The translations under genes and the position numbers were made by a program. A stretch of 56,184 bases of DNA from an uncultured Candidatus Nemicrothrix sp. (GTDB lineage Bacteria > Actinomycetota > Acidimicrobiia > Acidimicrobiales > MedAcidi-G1): assembly GCA_913055915.1 (NCBI GenBank), contig CAJXKL010000013.1:1-56184 (forward strand). Direction: 5' to 3'. This document shows, one piece after another, positions 44,497 through 53,261 of this stretch (position 1 is its first letter; the number at the start of each line of letters is the position of its first letter). Under the pieces are notes generated by a model. The model saw nothing but the letters and a program-made list of their open reading frames with translations, did no database searches and was not told the DNA's origin.

Positions 44497-44504
44497 CGGA
44501 GGCC

Positions 44505-47500
44505 GTGCCCAGCCCCATCCCCTACGCCGAGTTGCACTGCCACTCGCATTTCAGCTTCCTGGACGGTGCCTCTGACCCCGCCGAGTTGGTGGCTGAGGCA
44601 TCCCGGCTGGGGCTGACCGCCCTGGCTCTCACCGACCACGATGGCTTCTACGGGGTGGTCCGGTTCGCCGAGGCGGCCCGACAACACGGCTTGGCCACGG
44701 TGTTTGGCGCCGAGCTCACGATCGACGCCCCCTCGCTCCGTACCGGTTCCCCGGATCCCCCCGGCACCCATCTGGTGGTGCTGGCCGAGGGTCCCGCCGG
44801 GTACGCCCGCCTGGGCACGGCCATTACCGAGGCGCAGCTGGCTGGCAGCAAGGGCCATCCGCGGCTCTCCCTCGACATGTTGACCGGGTTGTACGAGGGG
44901 ACGGGCGGAGAGGGACACGCTCCCTGGCTGGTGCTCACGGGTTGTCGCAAGGGGGCGGTGCCCACAGCCCTCGCCAGCGATGGCCTGTCGGCTGCCCGAC
45001 GTGTCCTCGACGACCTGGTGGCCCGTTTCGGCCGTAACCGGGTGGCTGTCGAGCTCTGGGACCACGGCAACCCCCTGGATGCAGGCAGGAACGAGGCCCT
45101 GGCCCGGCTGGCCGTGTCGGCCGGAGTCACGGCGGTGGCCACCAACAACGTCCACTACCACGACCTCTCCCGCCGCCGCCTGGCAACCGTCATGGCCGCC
45201 GTGCGGGCCCGCCGCTCTCTCGAGGAGCTGGACGGCTGGCTGCCGGCGGCCGGCAGCGCCCACCTGCGTTCCGGGGCCGAGCAGGCCCGCCGCTTCGCCC
45301 GCTTTCCCGGCGTGGTCGAGGTTGCAGCCGAACTGGGGGGCCGCTGCGCCTTCGACCTGGACCTGATAGCCCCCGACCTGCCTCCCTATCCGTGCCCCGA
45401 CGGGCTGGACGAGATCGGGTACCTCCGTCGCCTCGCCGAGGCCGGTGCCGCCGACCGCTACGGGCCACGGGGGTCCGAGCGGGTCGCAGGGGCATGGAGG
45501 CAGGTTGACCACGAGTTGGCTGTCATCGGACAGTTGGGGCTCGCCGGCTACTTCCTCGTGGTCTGGGACCTGGTCCAGTTCTGTCGCCGTTCCGACGTCT
45601 ACTGCCAGGGCCGAGGGTCGGCTGCCAACTCGGCGGTCTGCTACGCCCTGGGCGTGACCAACGCCGACGCTGTGGGCCTGGGCCTGTTGTTCGAGCGCTT
45701 CCTGTCACCTGAGCGTGACGGGCCACCCGACATCGACATAGATATCGAGAGCGGTCGCCGCGAAGAGGTCATCCAGTACGTCTACGGGCGCTACGGGAGG
45801 CGCTACACCGCCCAGGTGGCCAACGTCATCACCTACCGGGCCCGCTCAGCGGTGCGCGACGTGGCGAGGGCACTCGGCTACGCCCAGGGCCAACAGGATG
45901 CCTTCGCAAAGGGGCTGGAGCGCAGGTCGCGGGTGGGAGGCACCGGGAGCGTCCCCGCACAGGTGGCCCGGATGGCCGACGAGCTGTGTGACGCCCCCAG
46001 GCACCTGGGCGTCCACTCAGGTGGCATGGTGATCTGCGACCGCCCCCTGGCCGAGGTGTGCCCCATCGAGTGGGCCACCATGGCCGACCGCAGTGTCCTG
46101 CAGTGGGACAAGGAGGACTGTGCCGCCGTGGGCCTCGTCAAGTTCGACCTGCTGGGCCTCGGCATGTTGAGCGCCCTCCACGGGGCCGTGGACCTGATTG
46201 CCGCCCACGAGGGGGTGCAGGTTGACCTGTCCCGCCTATCCCAGGAGGACGCCGTCTATGACATGGTCTGCGCCGCCGACACCATCGGGGTGTTCCAGAT
46301 CGAGAGCCGTGCCCAGATGGCCACCCTGCCCCGGCTGCGGCCCCGCTGCTTCTACGACCTGGTCGTCGAGATAGCTCTGATCAGGCCCGGCCCCATCCAG
46401 GGTGGGTCGGTGCACCCCTACATCCGGCGCCGCAACGGCCGCGAGCCGGTCACCTACCCGCATCCCCTCTGCGAGAAGGCCCTGTCCAGGACCCTCGGGG
46501 TGCCGCTGTTCCAGGAGCAGCTCATGCAGCTGTCCATGGACGTGGCCGGGTTCACCGCCTCCGAGGCTGACAGCCTGCGCCAGGCCATGGGCTCCAAGCA
46601 CAGCCGGGAACGCATGGCCGCCCTGCAGGAGCGCTTCCGTGCCGGGGCCGCCGAACTGGGCGTGCCGCCGGAGGCCATCGCTGAGGTCTGGGAGAAGCTG
46701 GCCGCCTTCTCCGACTACGGGTTCCCCGAGAGCCATTCGGTGTCCTTCGCCCACCTGGTGTACGCCAGCTGCTGGATCAAGCTCCACCACCCGGCGGCGT
46801 TCTGCGCTGCCCTCCTGAACGCCCAACCCATGGGGTTCTACACCCCCCACACCCTGGTTCAGGACGCCCGCCGCCACGGTGTGGAGGTGCGCACCCCCGA
46901 CCTGAACCTGTCCGGTGCAGGAGCGACCCTGGAGGATGCCTCCGGCCCCGCGGTCAGGCTGGGCCTGGGGTCGGTGAGGGGGGTGGGTGACGACCTGGCC
47001 GAGCGGGTCGCCGCCGGCCGGCCGTACAGGTCCATCGAGGACCTGCAGCGCCGGATAGGTCCCGGCAGCGACGTCATGGAGGCCCTCGCCACCGCCGGGG
47101 CCTTCGGGTGCTTCGACATCGACCGTCGCTCTGCCCTCTGGTCGGCGGGGGCCCTGGCCGCCTCGGGCCCCGACCGCCTGCCGGGCATCGTGACCGGGGT
47201 GGAGCCGCCGGCGCTACCCGGGCTCTCAGAACCCGATACCGCCCGGGCCGACCTCTGGGCCACGGGGGTGTCGCCCGACGGCCACCCGACCAGGTTCGTG
47301 CGTGAGCGCCTTTCAGTCGAGGGGGTGCTCACCGCAGCTGACCTGGCGTCGGTGGCAGACCGTCAGCGGGTGGTGGTGGCCGGCGTGGTGACGCACCGCC
47401 AGCGGCCACCCACCGCCGGAGGGGTCACCTTCGTGAACCTCGAGGACGAGACGGGCCTCGTCAACGTGATCGTCTCGAAGGGCTGCTGGGCCCACCACCG

Positions 47501-47636
47501 TGAGGTGGCGGCAGGTGCGGTGGCCCTCCTGGTGAGGGGCAGGGCCGAAGTGGCAGACGGGGTGGTCAACGTGGTGGCAGAGCGCCTGGAGCCCCTGCTG
47601 CTGGCCAGCCCCGGCAGGGCCAGGGACTTCCGCTGA
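44505..47636 (+). CDS. dnaE2: error-prone DNA polymerase DnaE2
   Basis: A 1043-residue C-family polymerase of the DnaE2 branch, used for translesion synthesis in the ImuA'/ImuB/DnaE2 mutasome. The N-terminal PHP domain begins YAELHCHSHFSFLDGASDPA; the palm aspartates are in PPDIDIDIESGRREE; the fingers have GFPESHSVSFAHLVYAS; an OB-fold ends the protein (FVNLEDETGLVNVIVSKGCW). DnaE2 is shorter than replicative DnaE1 (about 1150-1200), as here. The GTG at 44505 directly follows the first PHP-domain residues' limit; the GGAGG 2 nt before it is too close to act as a normal ribosome site. imuB lies 44 kb upstream on the same strand. Confidence 0.95.
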   Translation: MPSPIPYAELHCHSHFSFLDGASDPAELVAEASRLGLTALALTDHDGFYGVVRFAEAARQHGLATVFGAELTIDAPSLRTGSPDPPGTHLVVLAEGPAGYARLGTAITEAQLAGSKGHPRLSLDMLTGLYEGTGGEGHAPWLVLTGCRKGAVPTALASDGLSAARRVLDDLVARFGRNRVAVELWDHGNPLDAGRNEALARLAVSAGVTAVATNNVHYHDLSRRRLATVMAAVRARRSLEELDGWLPAAGSAHLRSGAEQARRFARFPGVVEVAAELGGRCAFDLDLIAPDLPPYPCPDGLDEIGYLRRLAEAGAADRYGPRGSERVAGAWRQVDHELAVIGQLGLAGYFLVVWDLVQFCRRSDVYCQGRGSAANSAVCYALGVTNADAVGLGLLFERFLSPERDGPPDIDIDIESGRREEVIQYVYGRYGRRYTAQVANVITYRARSAVRDVARALGYAQGQQDAFAKGLERRSRVGGTGSVPAQVARMADELCDAPRHLGVHSGGMVICDRPLAEVCPIEWATMADRSVLQWDKEDCAAVGLVKFDLLGLGMLSALHGAVDLIAAHEGVQVDLSRLSQEDAVYDMVCAADTIGVFQIESRAQMATLPRLRPRCFYDLVVEIALIRPGPIQGGSVHPYIRRRNGREPVTYPHPLCEKALSRTLGVPLFQEQLMQLSMDVAGFTASEADSLRQAMGSKHSRERMAALQERFRAGAAELGVPPEAIAEVWEKLAAFSDYGFPESHSVSFAHLVYASCWIKLHHPAAFCAALLNAQPMGFYTPHTLVQDARRHGVEVRTPDLNLSGAGATLEDASGPAVRLGLGSVRGVGDDLAERVAAGRPYRSIEDLQRRIGPGSDVMEALATAGAFGCFDIDRRSALWSAGALAASGPDRLPGIVTGVEPPALPGLSEPDTARADLWATGVSPDGHPTRFVRERLSVEGVLTAADLASVADRQRVVVAGVVTHRQRPPTAGGVTFVNLEDETGLVNVIVSKGCWAHHREVAAGAVALLVRGRAEVADGVVNVVAERLEPLLLASPGRARDFR

Positions 47637-47701
47637 GGGGGATGGTCGGCGATTGGGCGAAATGCGCCGTCGGGGGGCGGGCGGGCGACCACACTGGTGC
47701 C

Positions 47702-48916
47702 ATGCGTTCTATGCGCCGCGCCCCTGTAGCCGCTCCGTCGGCTGACACTGGACAGCGGCTCGTCGCGCTCCTGATCGGGGTGCTGGCCGCCTCCGCAGGT
47801 GGCCTGGTTCTGGCATCCGCCGACGACACCCTGCGGGACCTGCCTGGCCTGCTGCTGTTGGTACCCGGTGCCATCGCCCTGAGGGGCAACGTGTTTGGCG
47901 CCATGGGCAGCCGGCTCGGCACCGCGGTTCACGCAGGAACGTTCCGCCTGGGCCTGCACTCCGAGGGGGTCGTCGCCCAGAACCTCACGGCCGCTGCCGT
48001 CCTGAGTTTGACCCTGAGCGTTGTGCTGGCAGTCATGGCGAAGGGGATGGCCATCGTCTTCGCCATCAGCCCCACCATGACCCTCGTGGACTTCATCGTG
48101 GTGTCGGTGCTCGGTGGCCTCCTGGCGTCGGTGGGGGTGAGCCTGGCGACGATGGGCCTCGCAGCAGGCTCGGTGCGCTTCGGGTGGGACCTGGACAACG
48201 TGATGGCACCACTGGTCAGCACCCTCGGAGACCTGGCCACGGTGCCCGCACTGGTGCTGGCGGCGACCGTGGCCGGACGAAATGGCCTGACCGGCCTTGT
48301 CGGAGCGGTCGCCGCCATCGTGGCAGCCGTCTCCCTCGTGGTCGCATGGCACAGCCACCGGGAGCAGGTTCGCACCATCGTGCGCCAGTCGGTCCCGGTT
48401 CTGGCTGCAGCCGCCCTTCTGGACCTGATCGCCGGCGTAACCGTGGAGAGGCGTCTCGACGACCTGCTTGCCGCCGAGGCCGTGCTGATACTGCTTCCAG
48501 CCTTCCTGGGGGTCGCCGGAGCCCTGGGCGGCATCCTGTCCAGCCGCCTCTCCACCCAGTTCCACCTGGGACTCGACGACGCAACACCGCTCCCGAGTCG
48601 GGCAAGCCTGCGTGACATGCGGGCGCTAGTGGCCCTGGCCGTCCCCGTGTTCATGCTGGCCGCGGTGGTCGCCCACGTGGCAGCCGAGACGACAGGCCAG
48701 ACGACTCCTGGGTTCGCGGACCTGTTGGCCCTGGCCCTGCTTGCGGGTCTGGCAGCAACCCTCTTCGTGACCGTGGTCGCCTACTACACCACCATGGCTG
48801 CAGTCCGCTTCGACCTAGACCCCGACACCTATGGCATCCCGGTGGTCACCTCGACGCTGGACCTGGCCGGCGCCTTCACCCTGATCCTGGCGATGGTCGC
48901 CGTGGGGGTGGCGTGA
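47702..48916 (+). CDS. MgtE/SLC41-like divalent cation transporter, duplicated membrane domain
   Basis: A 404-residue membrane protein with two copies of the MgtE transmembrane domain and no CBS or N domain. Copy 1 has PGAIALRGNVFGAMGSRLGT and DLDNVMAPLVSTLGDLATVP; copy 2 has LGGILSSRLSTQFH and DPDTYGIPVVTSTLDLAG. This duplicated form resembles eukaryotic SLC41A and archaeal relatives. It would move Mg2+ or a similar ion. I use ATG 47702, since the residues before it look non-coding. The partner gene at 49020 encodes PhoU/RCK_C domains, a common companion. Confidence 0.82.
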   Translation: MRSMRRAPVAAPSADTGQRLVALLIGVLAASAGGLVLASADDTLRDLPGLLLLVPGAIALRGNVFGAMGSRLGTAVHAGTFRLGLHSEGVVAQNLTAAAVLSLTLSVVLAVMAKGMAIVFAISPTMTLVDFIVVSVLGGLLASVGVSLATMGLAAGSVRFGWDLDNVMAPLVSTLGDLATVPALVLAATVAGRNGLTGLVGAVAAIVAAVSLVVAWHSHREQVRTIVRQSVPVLAAAALLDLIAGVTVERRLDDLLAAEAVLILLPAFLGVAGALGGILSSRLSTQFHLGLDDATPLPSRASLRDMRALVALAVPVFMLAAVVAHVAAETTGQTTPGFADLLALALLAGLAATLFVTVVAYYTTMAAVRFDLDPDTYGIPVVTSTLDLAGAFTLILAMVAVGVA

Positions 48917-49019
48917 TGATCCCGCCTCTCTACCTCTCAGATACCGACAGACCCCTATTCCCGAATACCCGCCGACCCGGTGGGCGTACCATTCACCCAA
49001 TAGATCCAACGAGGAACTG

Positions 49020-50243
49020 ATGGACGACAGACCCCGCAACCTGCGGGCCATGCTGGCTGAGGCCAAGGACACATCCGAGCTGATGGTCGACCTCGCCTAC
49101 GCATCGGTCTACTTCAACGATCCTGACATGGCCGAGGAGGTCGACGAGCTCGAGGCCCAGATGAGCGAGATGGTGCACGACATGCGCGCTGTCTGCGTCC
49201 TGGCCGCCCGCAGCCCGCGTGAGGCCGAGGGCATGTCGTCGGTGCTCCAGGTGGTTTCCGCCATTGAGCGCATCGCCAATGACGCCGTTGACATCTCCCG
49301 CATCGTCACGCGCCGTCTCGGGATACCGCAACAGTTGGTGGCCGACCTGTCTGACGCCGAGGAGGTGTCACACAGGGTCCTCGTACGCGAGGGCTCCCAC
49401 ATGGCACACCGGCCGCTCGAGGCCCTGGAGTTGACCATCCAGGCCGGAATGCGGGTCATGGCGGTCCGTCGGGGCCGGCAGTGGATCACCGATGTGGCCG
49501 GTGACACGGTCCTGGTACCCGACGACGTCCTGTTCCTGCGTGGCTCACCTGAGGGAATCACCCGCCTGCGCGAGCTGGCCGCAGCACCGGTCTGGGAGGC
49601 ACCTCATGCTGTGGAGGGCGAGGCCCTCACCGACCTGGATCGGGCCGTGGACGTGCTCGTCGAGATGAAGAACCTCTCCGAGGCAGCAGTCGGCCTCGCG
49701 TACAGCGCGCTGGTGCTGGCGGACCGGGGTCTGGCGGCCGAGGTGCGCCACCTCGAGGACCGCCTGGACGAGATGAAGAACCATCTGGAGCTCTGGGTGC
49801 TCAGGTCCGCCGGTAGCGACCTCGACCCTTCTGAACTGTTGGGCGTGCTCCAGTTGGCCGAGGCTGCCGAGGACATCGGCGACCAGGCCCAGGCAATGGT
49901 GTGGCTTATCGAGGAGGAAGAGGAGCTCCACCCCATCCTCGGCATTGCCCTGGGCGAGGCCGACGAGGTCGTGGTGCGCTATCCCGTCGCTGCCGGTTCA
50001 GAGGTGGATGGCGCCACCCTCTCGGAACTGCAGCTCAACATCGAGCCGGGTTTCACGGTCCTGGCCGTTCGTCGGGGAGGCGGCTACGTGTACAGGCCAC
50101 GTGGGCAGGTGCGCCTGGAGCCCGGCAACGAGATCATCGCCAGCGGCCCCGACGAGGGCCGGGTGCTTCTGGCCCGCCTGTGCGGCTGGGATCTGGTCGA
50201 GGAGGAAGAGGGCGAGGACGAGTTGGTCCCGGCTCGCCGGTAA
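49020..50243 (+). CDS. duplicated PhoU-like plus RCK_C (TrkA-C) regulatory protein
   Basis: A 407-residue soluble protein made of two similar modules. Residues 1-195 and about 205-395 each contain a helical PhoU-like part (AKDTSELMVDLAYASVYFND; MKNLSEAAVGLAYSALVLAD) and a TrkA-C/RCK_C beta-rich part (GMRVMAVRRGRQWITD; GFTVLAVRRGGGYVYRP). RCK_C domains bind ligands that gate ion transport. It probably regulates the MgtE-like transporter encoded 103 nt upstream. GAGGA before the ATG is the ribosome site. Confidence 0.82.
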   Translation: MDDRPRNLRAMLAEAKDTSELMVDLAYASVYFNDPDMAEEVDELEAQMSEMVHDMRAVCVLAARSPREAEGMSSVLQVVSAIERIANDAVDISRIVTRRLGIPQQLVADLSDAEEVSHRVLVREGSHMAHRPLEALELTIQAGMRVMAVRRGRQWITDVAGDTVLVPDDVLFLRGSPEGITRLRELAAAPVWEAPHAVEGEALTDLDRAVDVLVEMKNLSEAAVGLAYSALVLADRGLAAEVRHLEDRLDEMKNHLELWVLRSAGSDLDPSELLGVLQLAEAAEDIGDQAQAMVWLIEEEEELHPILGIALGEADEVVVRYPVAAGSEVDGATLSELQLNIEPGFTVLAVRRGGGYVYRPRGQVRLEPGNEIIASGPDEGRVLLARLCGWDLVEEEEGEDELVPARR

Positions 50244-50257
50244 CTGGTTAGGAGCCG
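50230..50257. terminator. possible hairpin at convergent gene ends
   Basis: CGGCTC (50230-50235) can pair with GAGCCG (50252-50257) across a 16-nt loop, spanning the ends of the PhoU/RCK_C and stomatin genes. It is short and has no T-run. Confidence 0.3.
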
Positions 50258-51240
50258 TCGCTACCCTCGGGCACTGCTGAACCGTCAGCCGCACCACCGT
50301 CTGCAGGTTCTCCCCTGAAGAGTTCGGCTATCGCTCCCAGTGAGCCCATTGTCGAACTCAGCTCTGCCGGTAGGAAGATCTTGGTGGCCTGGCCGTCGGC
50401 GATCTCGCCCAGGGTCTCGAGGTACTTGATGGCGATCAGGTCCGGCGTGGGGTCACCCTCGTGGATGGCGCCGTACACCTTGCGAATCGCCTCGGCCTCG
50501 CCCTCGGCCACGGTCAGCTGCCGGTAGCGCTCGGCGTCGGCCACGGCCTCGATGGCCTGCGCCTCGCCCTCGGCCTCCAGGATGGCCTGCTGCTTGACGG
50601 CCTCGGAGGCCAGGATCAGGGCCTGCTTTTCACCTTCGGCGCGTGTGATCGATGCCTCACGGACACCGTCGGCCTCGAGTACCACGGCCCGCCTGGTGCG
50701 CTCTGCCTTCATCTGCTCGTGCATGGCCGCCATGACGTCGCCCGGCGGGTCGATCCGCTGGATCTCGACCCTCACCACCCGTACGCCCCATTTGTCGGTT
50801 GCATCGTCGAGCACCTCGCGCAGCTTTACGTTGACGTTGTCGCGCGACGTGAGGGCCTGGTCGAGGCTCATCTCGCCGATCACGTTACGCAGGTTGGTCT
50901 GTGCCAGCTTGGTGATGGCCATGAGGAAGTTGGCCACGTTGTAGACGAGACGCTGGGCGTCGGTCGGCTCGTAGTAGATGACCGCATCCACGGTGACTGT
51001 CACGTTGTCCTTGGTGATCACCTCCTGGGGAGGTACGTCGACGACCTGCTCGCGCATGTCGATCCGGACCAGCGACTGGACCACCGGGATGATCAACTTC
51101 AATCCCGGGTCGGTTGTCATCTTGTACTTTCCGAGTTGTTCGATGATGCCGCGCTGGAAGGGCCTGACGATCTTGATCGCCGAGGCGGCGAACACGAACA
51201 GGACGAAGGCAATGACCACTAGGACGATTACTGCTGCCAT
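50248..51240 (-). CDS. SPFH/stomatin-like membrane protease regulator (QmcA type)
   Basis: A 330-residue SPFH protein with one N-terminal membrane helix (VIVLVVIAFVLFVFAAS), the Band-7 domain (RPFQRGIIEQLGKY...VVDVPPQEVITKDNVTVTVDAV) and a long coiled-coil with AEGEAQAIEA-type repeats. Such proteins oligomerise at the membrane and act with NfeD and FtsH-type proteases. The NfeD gene lies directly upstream in the same direction with a 47-nt gap. Confidence 0.9.
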   Translation of the reverse strand: MAAVIVLVVIAFVLFVFAASAIKIVRPFQRGIIEQLGKYKMTTDPGLKLIIPVVQSLVRIDMREQVVDVPPQEVITKDNVTVTVDAVIYYEPTDAQRLVYNVANFLMAITKLAQTNLRNVIGEMSLDQALTSRDNVNVKLREVLDDATDKWGVRVVRVEIQRIDPPGDVMAAMHEQMKAERTRRAVVLEADGVREASITRAEGEKQALILASEAVKQQAILEAEGEAQAIEAVADAERYRQLTVAEGEAEAIRKVYGAIHEGDPTPDLIAIKYLETLGEIADGQATKIFLPAELSSTMGSLGAIAELFRGEPADGGAADGSAVPEGSDGS

Positions 51241-51287
51241 GTTGATGCTTTCTTTGTTGGTTGGCCTTGTTGATCCGGTGGGCCGGT

Positions 51288-51746
51288 TCAGTCGGGCTCG
51301 CTGACAGCCTTAACGACTGCCCTGGTTCCCTCGATCTGGACGACCTCGATTCGTGTACCGGACGGCAGGTGCCCGTCGTCGGCCGTCTCGGCGTGCCACT
51401 CCTCGCGACCTATCCGGACGATTCCCATCTGCTCAGGGTCGGGCGACAGGTCGGCGATGACGACGCCGGTCTCGCCGATCAGTCGGCTGGACCCGACACC
51501 GATCGGGTTGCCGCCCCGATCGAGTCGTCTGGCCAGTGGCCGTACTGCGGCAAATGCGGCCGCTGACACGATCACGAAGGTCAGCCACTGCCAGGAGGCG
51601 GTGGCACCGGCGAATGCCACGACGGTTGCGATTGCCGCACCCACACCGAACGGGAGCAGGAAGAAGGTTCCGGCCATTGCGATCTCGCCAACCACGAAGG
51701 TTGCCGATGCAACCAGCCAGATCCAGCGCCAGACCTCTGGTTCCAC
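51288..51746 (-). CDS. NfeD-like membrane protein
   Basis: A 152-residue NfeD short-form protein: three hydrophobic segments, then a C-terminal OB-fold (LIGETGVVIADLSPDPEQMG, VRIGREEWHAET, GTRIEVVQIEGTRAVVKAV). It pairs functionally with the stomatin gene that follows. The start is a GTG with GGAG 7 nt upstream. Confidence 0.9.
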   Translation of the reverse strand: MEPEVWRWIWLVASATFVVGEIAMAGTFFLLPFGVGAAIATVVAFAGATASWQWLTFVIVSAAAFAAVRPLARRLDRGGNPIGVGSSRLIGETGVVIADLSPDPEQMGIVRIGREEWHAETADDGHLPSGTRIEVVQIEGTRAVVKAVSEPD

Positions 51747-51871
51747 CTGATGGCTCCTCTCTCAGCCTGTTCGATCCACCCGGATATGTCAGCGACTCGG
51801 GTAGACCCTGCTTGTGCCAGCAACGTACTACGGGTCCTGCGGGGGCGTGCAGCGCAGGCAGTGCCCGCCGC

Positions 51872-51877
51872 TACGGT
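51872..51877 (+). promoter_or_regulatory. -10 element (TACGGT) of leaderless mca
   Basis: TACGGT ends exactly 8 nt before the ATG at 51886, the same hexamer and spacing as at dnaE2. It supports ATG 51886 over the earlier in-frame start at 51814. Confidence 0.5.
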
Positions 51878-51885
51878 GTCCGCCC

Positions 51886-52851
51886 ATGGGGAACCCGGCT
51901 GAGTCTGAACTGAGGCTCATGACGATCCATGCCCACCCCGATGACGAGGCCTCCAAGGGTGCGGCGACGGTTGCCTCATGCCATGCCAACGGAGCGCACT
52001 GCGTGCTGGTGTGCTGCACCGGCGGCGAGGTGGGGGACATCCTGAACCCGGTGATGGACACCCCAGAGGTCCGGAACAACCTGGTCGACGTAAGGGCAGC
52101 GGAGTTGGAGAAGTCCGCTGAGATCATCGGCTACGACGAGGTCGTGATGCTCGGCTACCGCGACTCCGGCATGCCCGATTCCGAGGAGAATGCCCACCCC
52201 GATGCCTTCGCCAACGCCGACCCCGATGAGGCCATCGCCCGCCTCGTTGAGGTCATCCGCAGGGTCAGGCCGCACGTGATCGTGACCTATCCCGACGACC
52301 GGCGGGGCTACAACCACCCCGACCACCTCCAGGTCCACGACATCTCCGTTCCCGCCTTCGAGATTGCCGGCGACCCCGACTGCTGCTCCGAGGCGGGTGA
52401 ACCCTGGCACCCACTGAAGCTCTACTTCACCACCTGGTCCCGTGCCCGCATCGAAGGCCTCCATCGCAAGCACCTGGAGTTGGGCATCGAGTCGCCCTAC
52501 AGCGAGTGGTGGTTCAAGCGCCCCTCCCAGGACCACCTCATCACCACACAGGTGCCGGCCGGCGACCACTGGAATGTCCGACGTGATGCCCTTCTCGCCC
52601 ACGCCACCCAGGTCGACCCTGAGTCACCGTTCTGGTTCGGCCTGCCCGACGAGGTGGCCAGGACCGTCCACCCCTTCGACGACTATGTGCTGGCACAGTC
52701 GCTTGTGGGCGGACCCGTCGATGGCCGAATCGAGGACGACCTGTTCGAGGGTATCCGCGACATGTCGGCCGGTGAGGTCGAGGTGTTGGCACACCGGGGT
52801 GTCGGTGGGAGGCCACCCGACGGCGAGGCCCTCATGGACAAGACCAGATGA
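51886..52851 (+). CDS. mca: mycothiol S-conjugate amidase (Mca-like, PIG-L family)
   Basis: A 321-residue zinc deacetylase/amidase of the LmbE/PIG-L family. Motifs are MTIHAHPDDEASKGAAT (metal ligands), CCTGGEVGDILNP and YNHPDHLQVHD. These match Mca, which cleaves mycothiol conjugates during detoxification in actinobacteria, more than MshB. The gene is coupled to the SCP2-domain gene by a 4-nt overlap. It supports an actinomycete host. Confidence 0.87.
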   Translation: MGNPAESELRLMTIHAHPDDEASKGAATVASCHANGAHCVLVCCTGGEVGDILNPVMDTPEVRNNLVDVRAAELEKSAEIIGYDEVVMLGYRDSGMPDSEENAHPDAFANADPDEAIARLVEVIRRVRPHVIVTYPDDRRGYNHPDHLQVHDISVPAFEIAGDPDCCSEAGEPWHPLKLYFTTWSRARIEGLHRKHLELGIESPYSEWWFKRPSQDHLITTQVPAGDHWNVRRDALLAHATQVDPESPFWFGLPDEVARTVHPFDDYVLAQSLVGGPVDGRIEDDLFEGIRDMSAGEVEVLAHRGVGGRPPDGEALMDKTR

Positions 52852-53240
52852 CCCAGTTCCTGTCCGAGGACTGGCTGGCGGAGTTGGCCGGGGCCTGTTC
52901 CGCTCTTCCGGAACAGGCCGGAGTGGATGGCACCGTCAGGTTCGTTGTAACCAGCACCCCGCTGGGGCGTGTTGAGTTCCGCACGGTCGTCGCCGATGGC
53001 CGAGTGGCCGACGTGGTCCCCGGCAAGCCGGGTGAGGCCGATGCCACGGTCACCTGGAAGTACCCGGAGGCAGTGGCCTGGATCCGGGGTGAGTTGGACC
53101 CCGACGTCGCATTCATGACCGGTCGGTGCAAGGTTGAGGGCGACTATGAGGCCTACGTGTTCGGGCTGCGGCCCATGTTCGGAAGCGAGACCTGGGCGGG
53201 GCTGCTAACCGGCTTGGCAGGTACAACCGAGTTCGGGTAG
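52848..53240 (+). CDS. SCP2 sterol-carrier-domain protein
   Basis: A 130-residue single SCP2 domain (VRFVVTSTPLGRVEFRTVVA, GEADATVTWKYPEAVAWIRG, FMTGRCKVEGDYEAY). SCP2 proteins bind lipids or other hydrophobic ligands, often beside enzymes of lipid or thiol metabolism. Its ATG overlaps the mca stop (ATGA), so the two are co-translated. Confidence 0.83.
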   Translation: MTQFLSEDWLAELAGACSALPEQAGVDGTVRFVVTSTPLGRVEFRTVVADGRVADVVPGKPGEADATVTWKYPEAVAWIRGELDPDVAFMTGRCKVEGDYEAYVFGLRPMFGSETWAGLLTGLAGTTEFG

Positions 53241-53243
53241 GAG

Positions 53244-53261
53244 AGCCTCCGGTTTCAGGCT
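53244..53261. terminator. weak hairpin between convergent SCP2 and YdjC-like genes
   Basis: AGCCT (53244-53248) and AGGCT (53257-53261) form a 5-bp stem with an 8-nt loop at the convergent junction. It is a weak structure without a T-run. Confidence 0.3.

Noticed and set aside
44498-44502. GGAGG as the dnaE2 Shine-Dalgarno
   Set aside because: Only 2 nt separate it from the GTG, too short for normal initiation; the TACGGT spacing favours a leaderless start.
43737-45512. A 591-codon open frame antisense to the PG-binding gene and dnaE2
   Set aside because: It is a GC-rich shadow frame with no family motif, lying opposite two well-supported genes and across the dnaE2 promoter.
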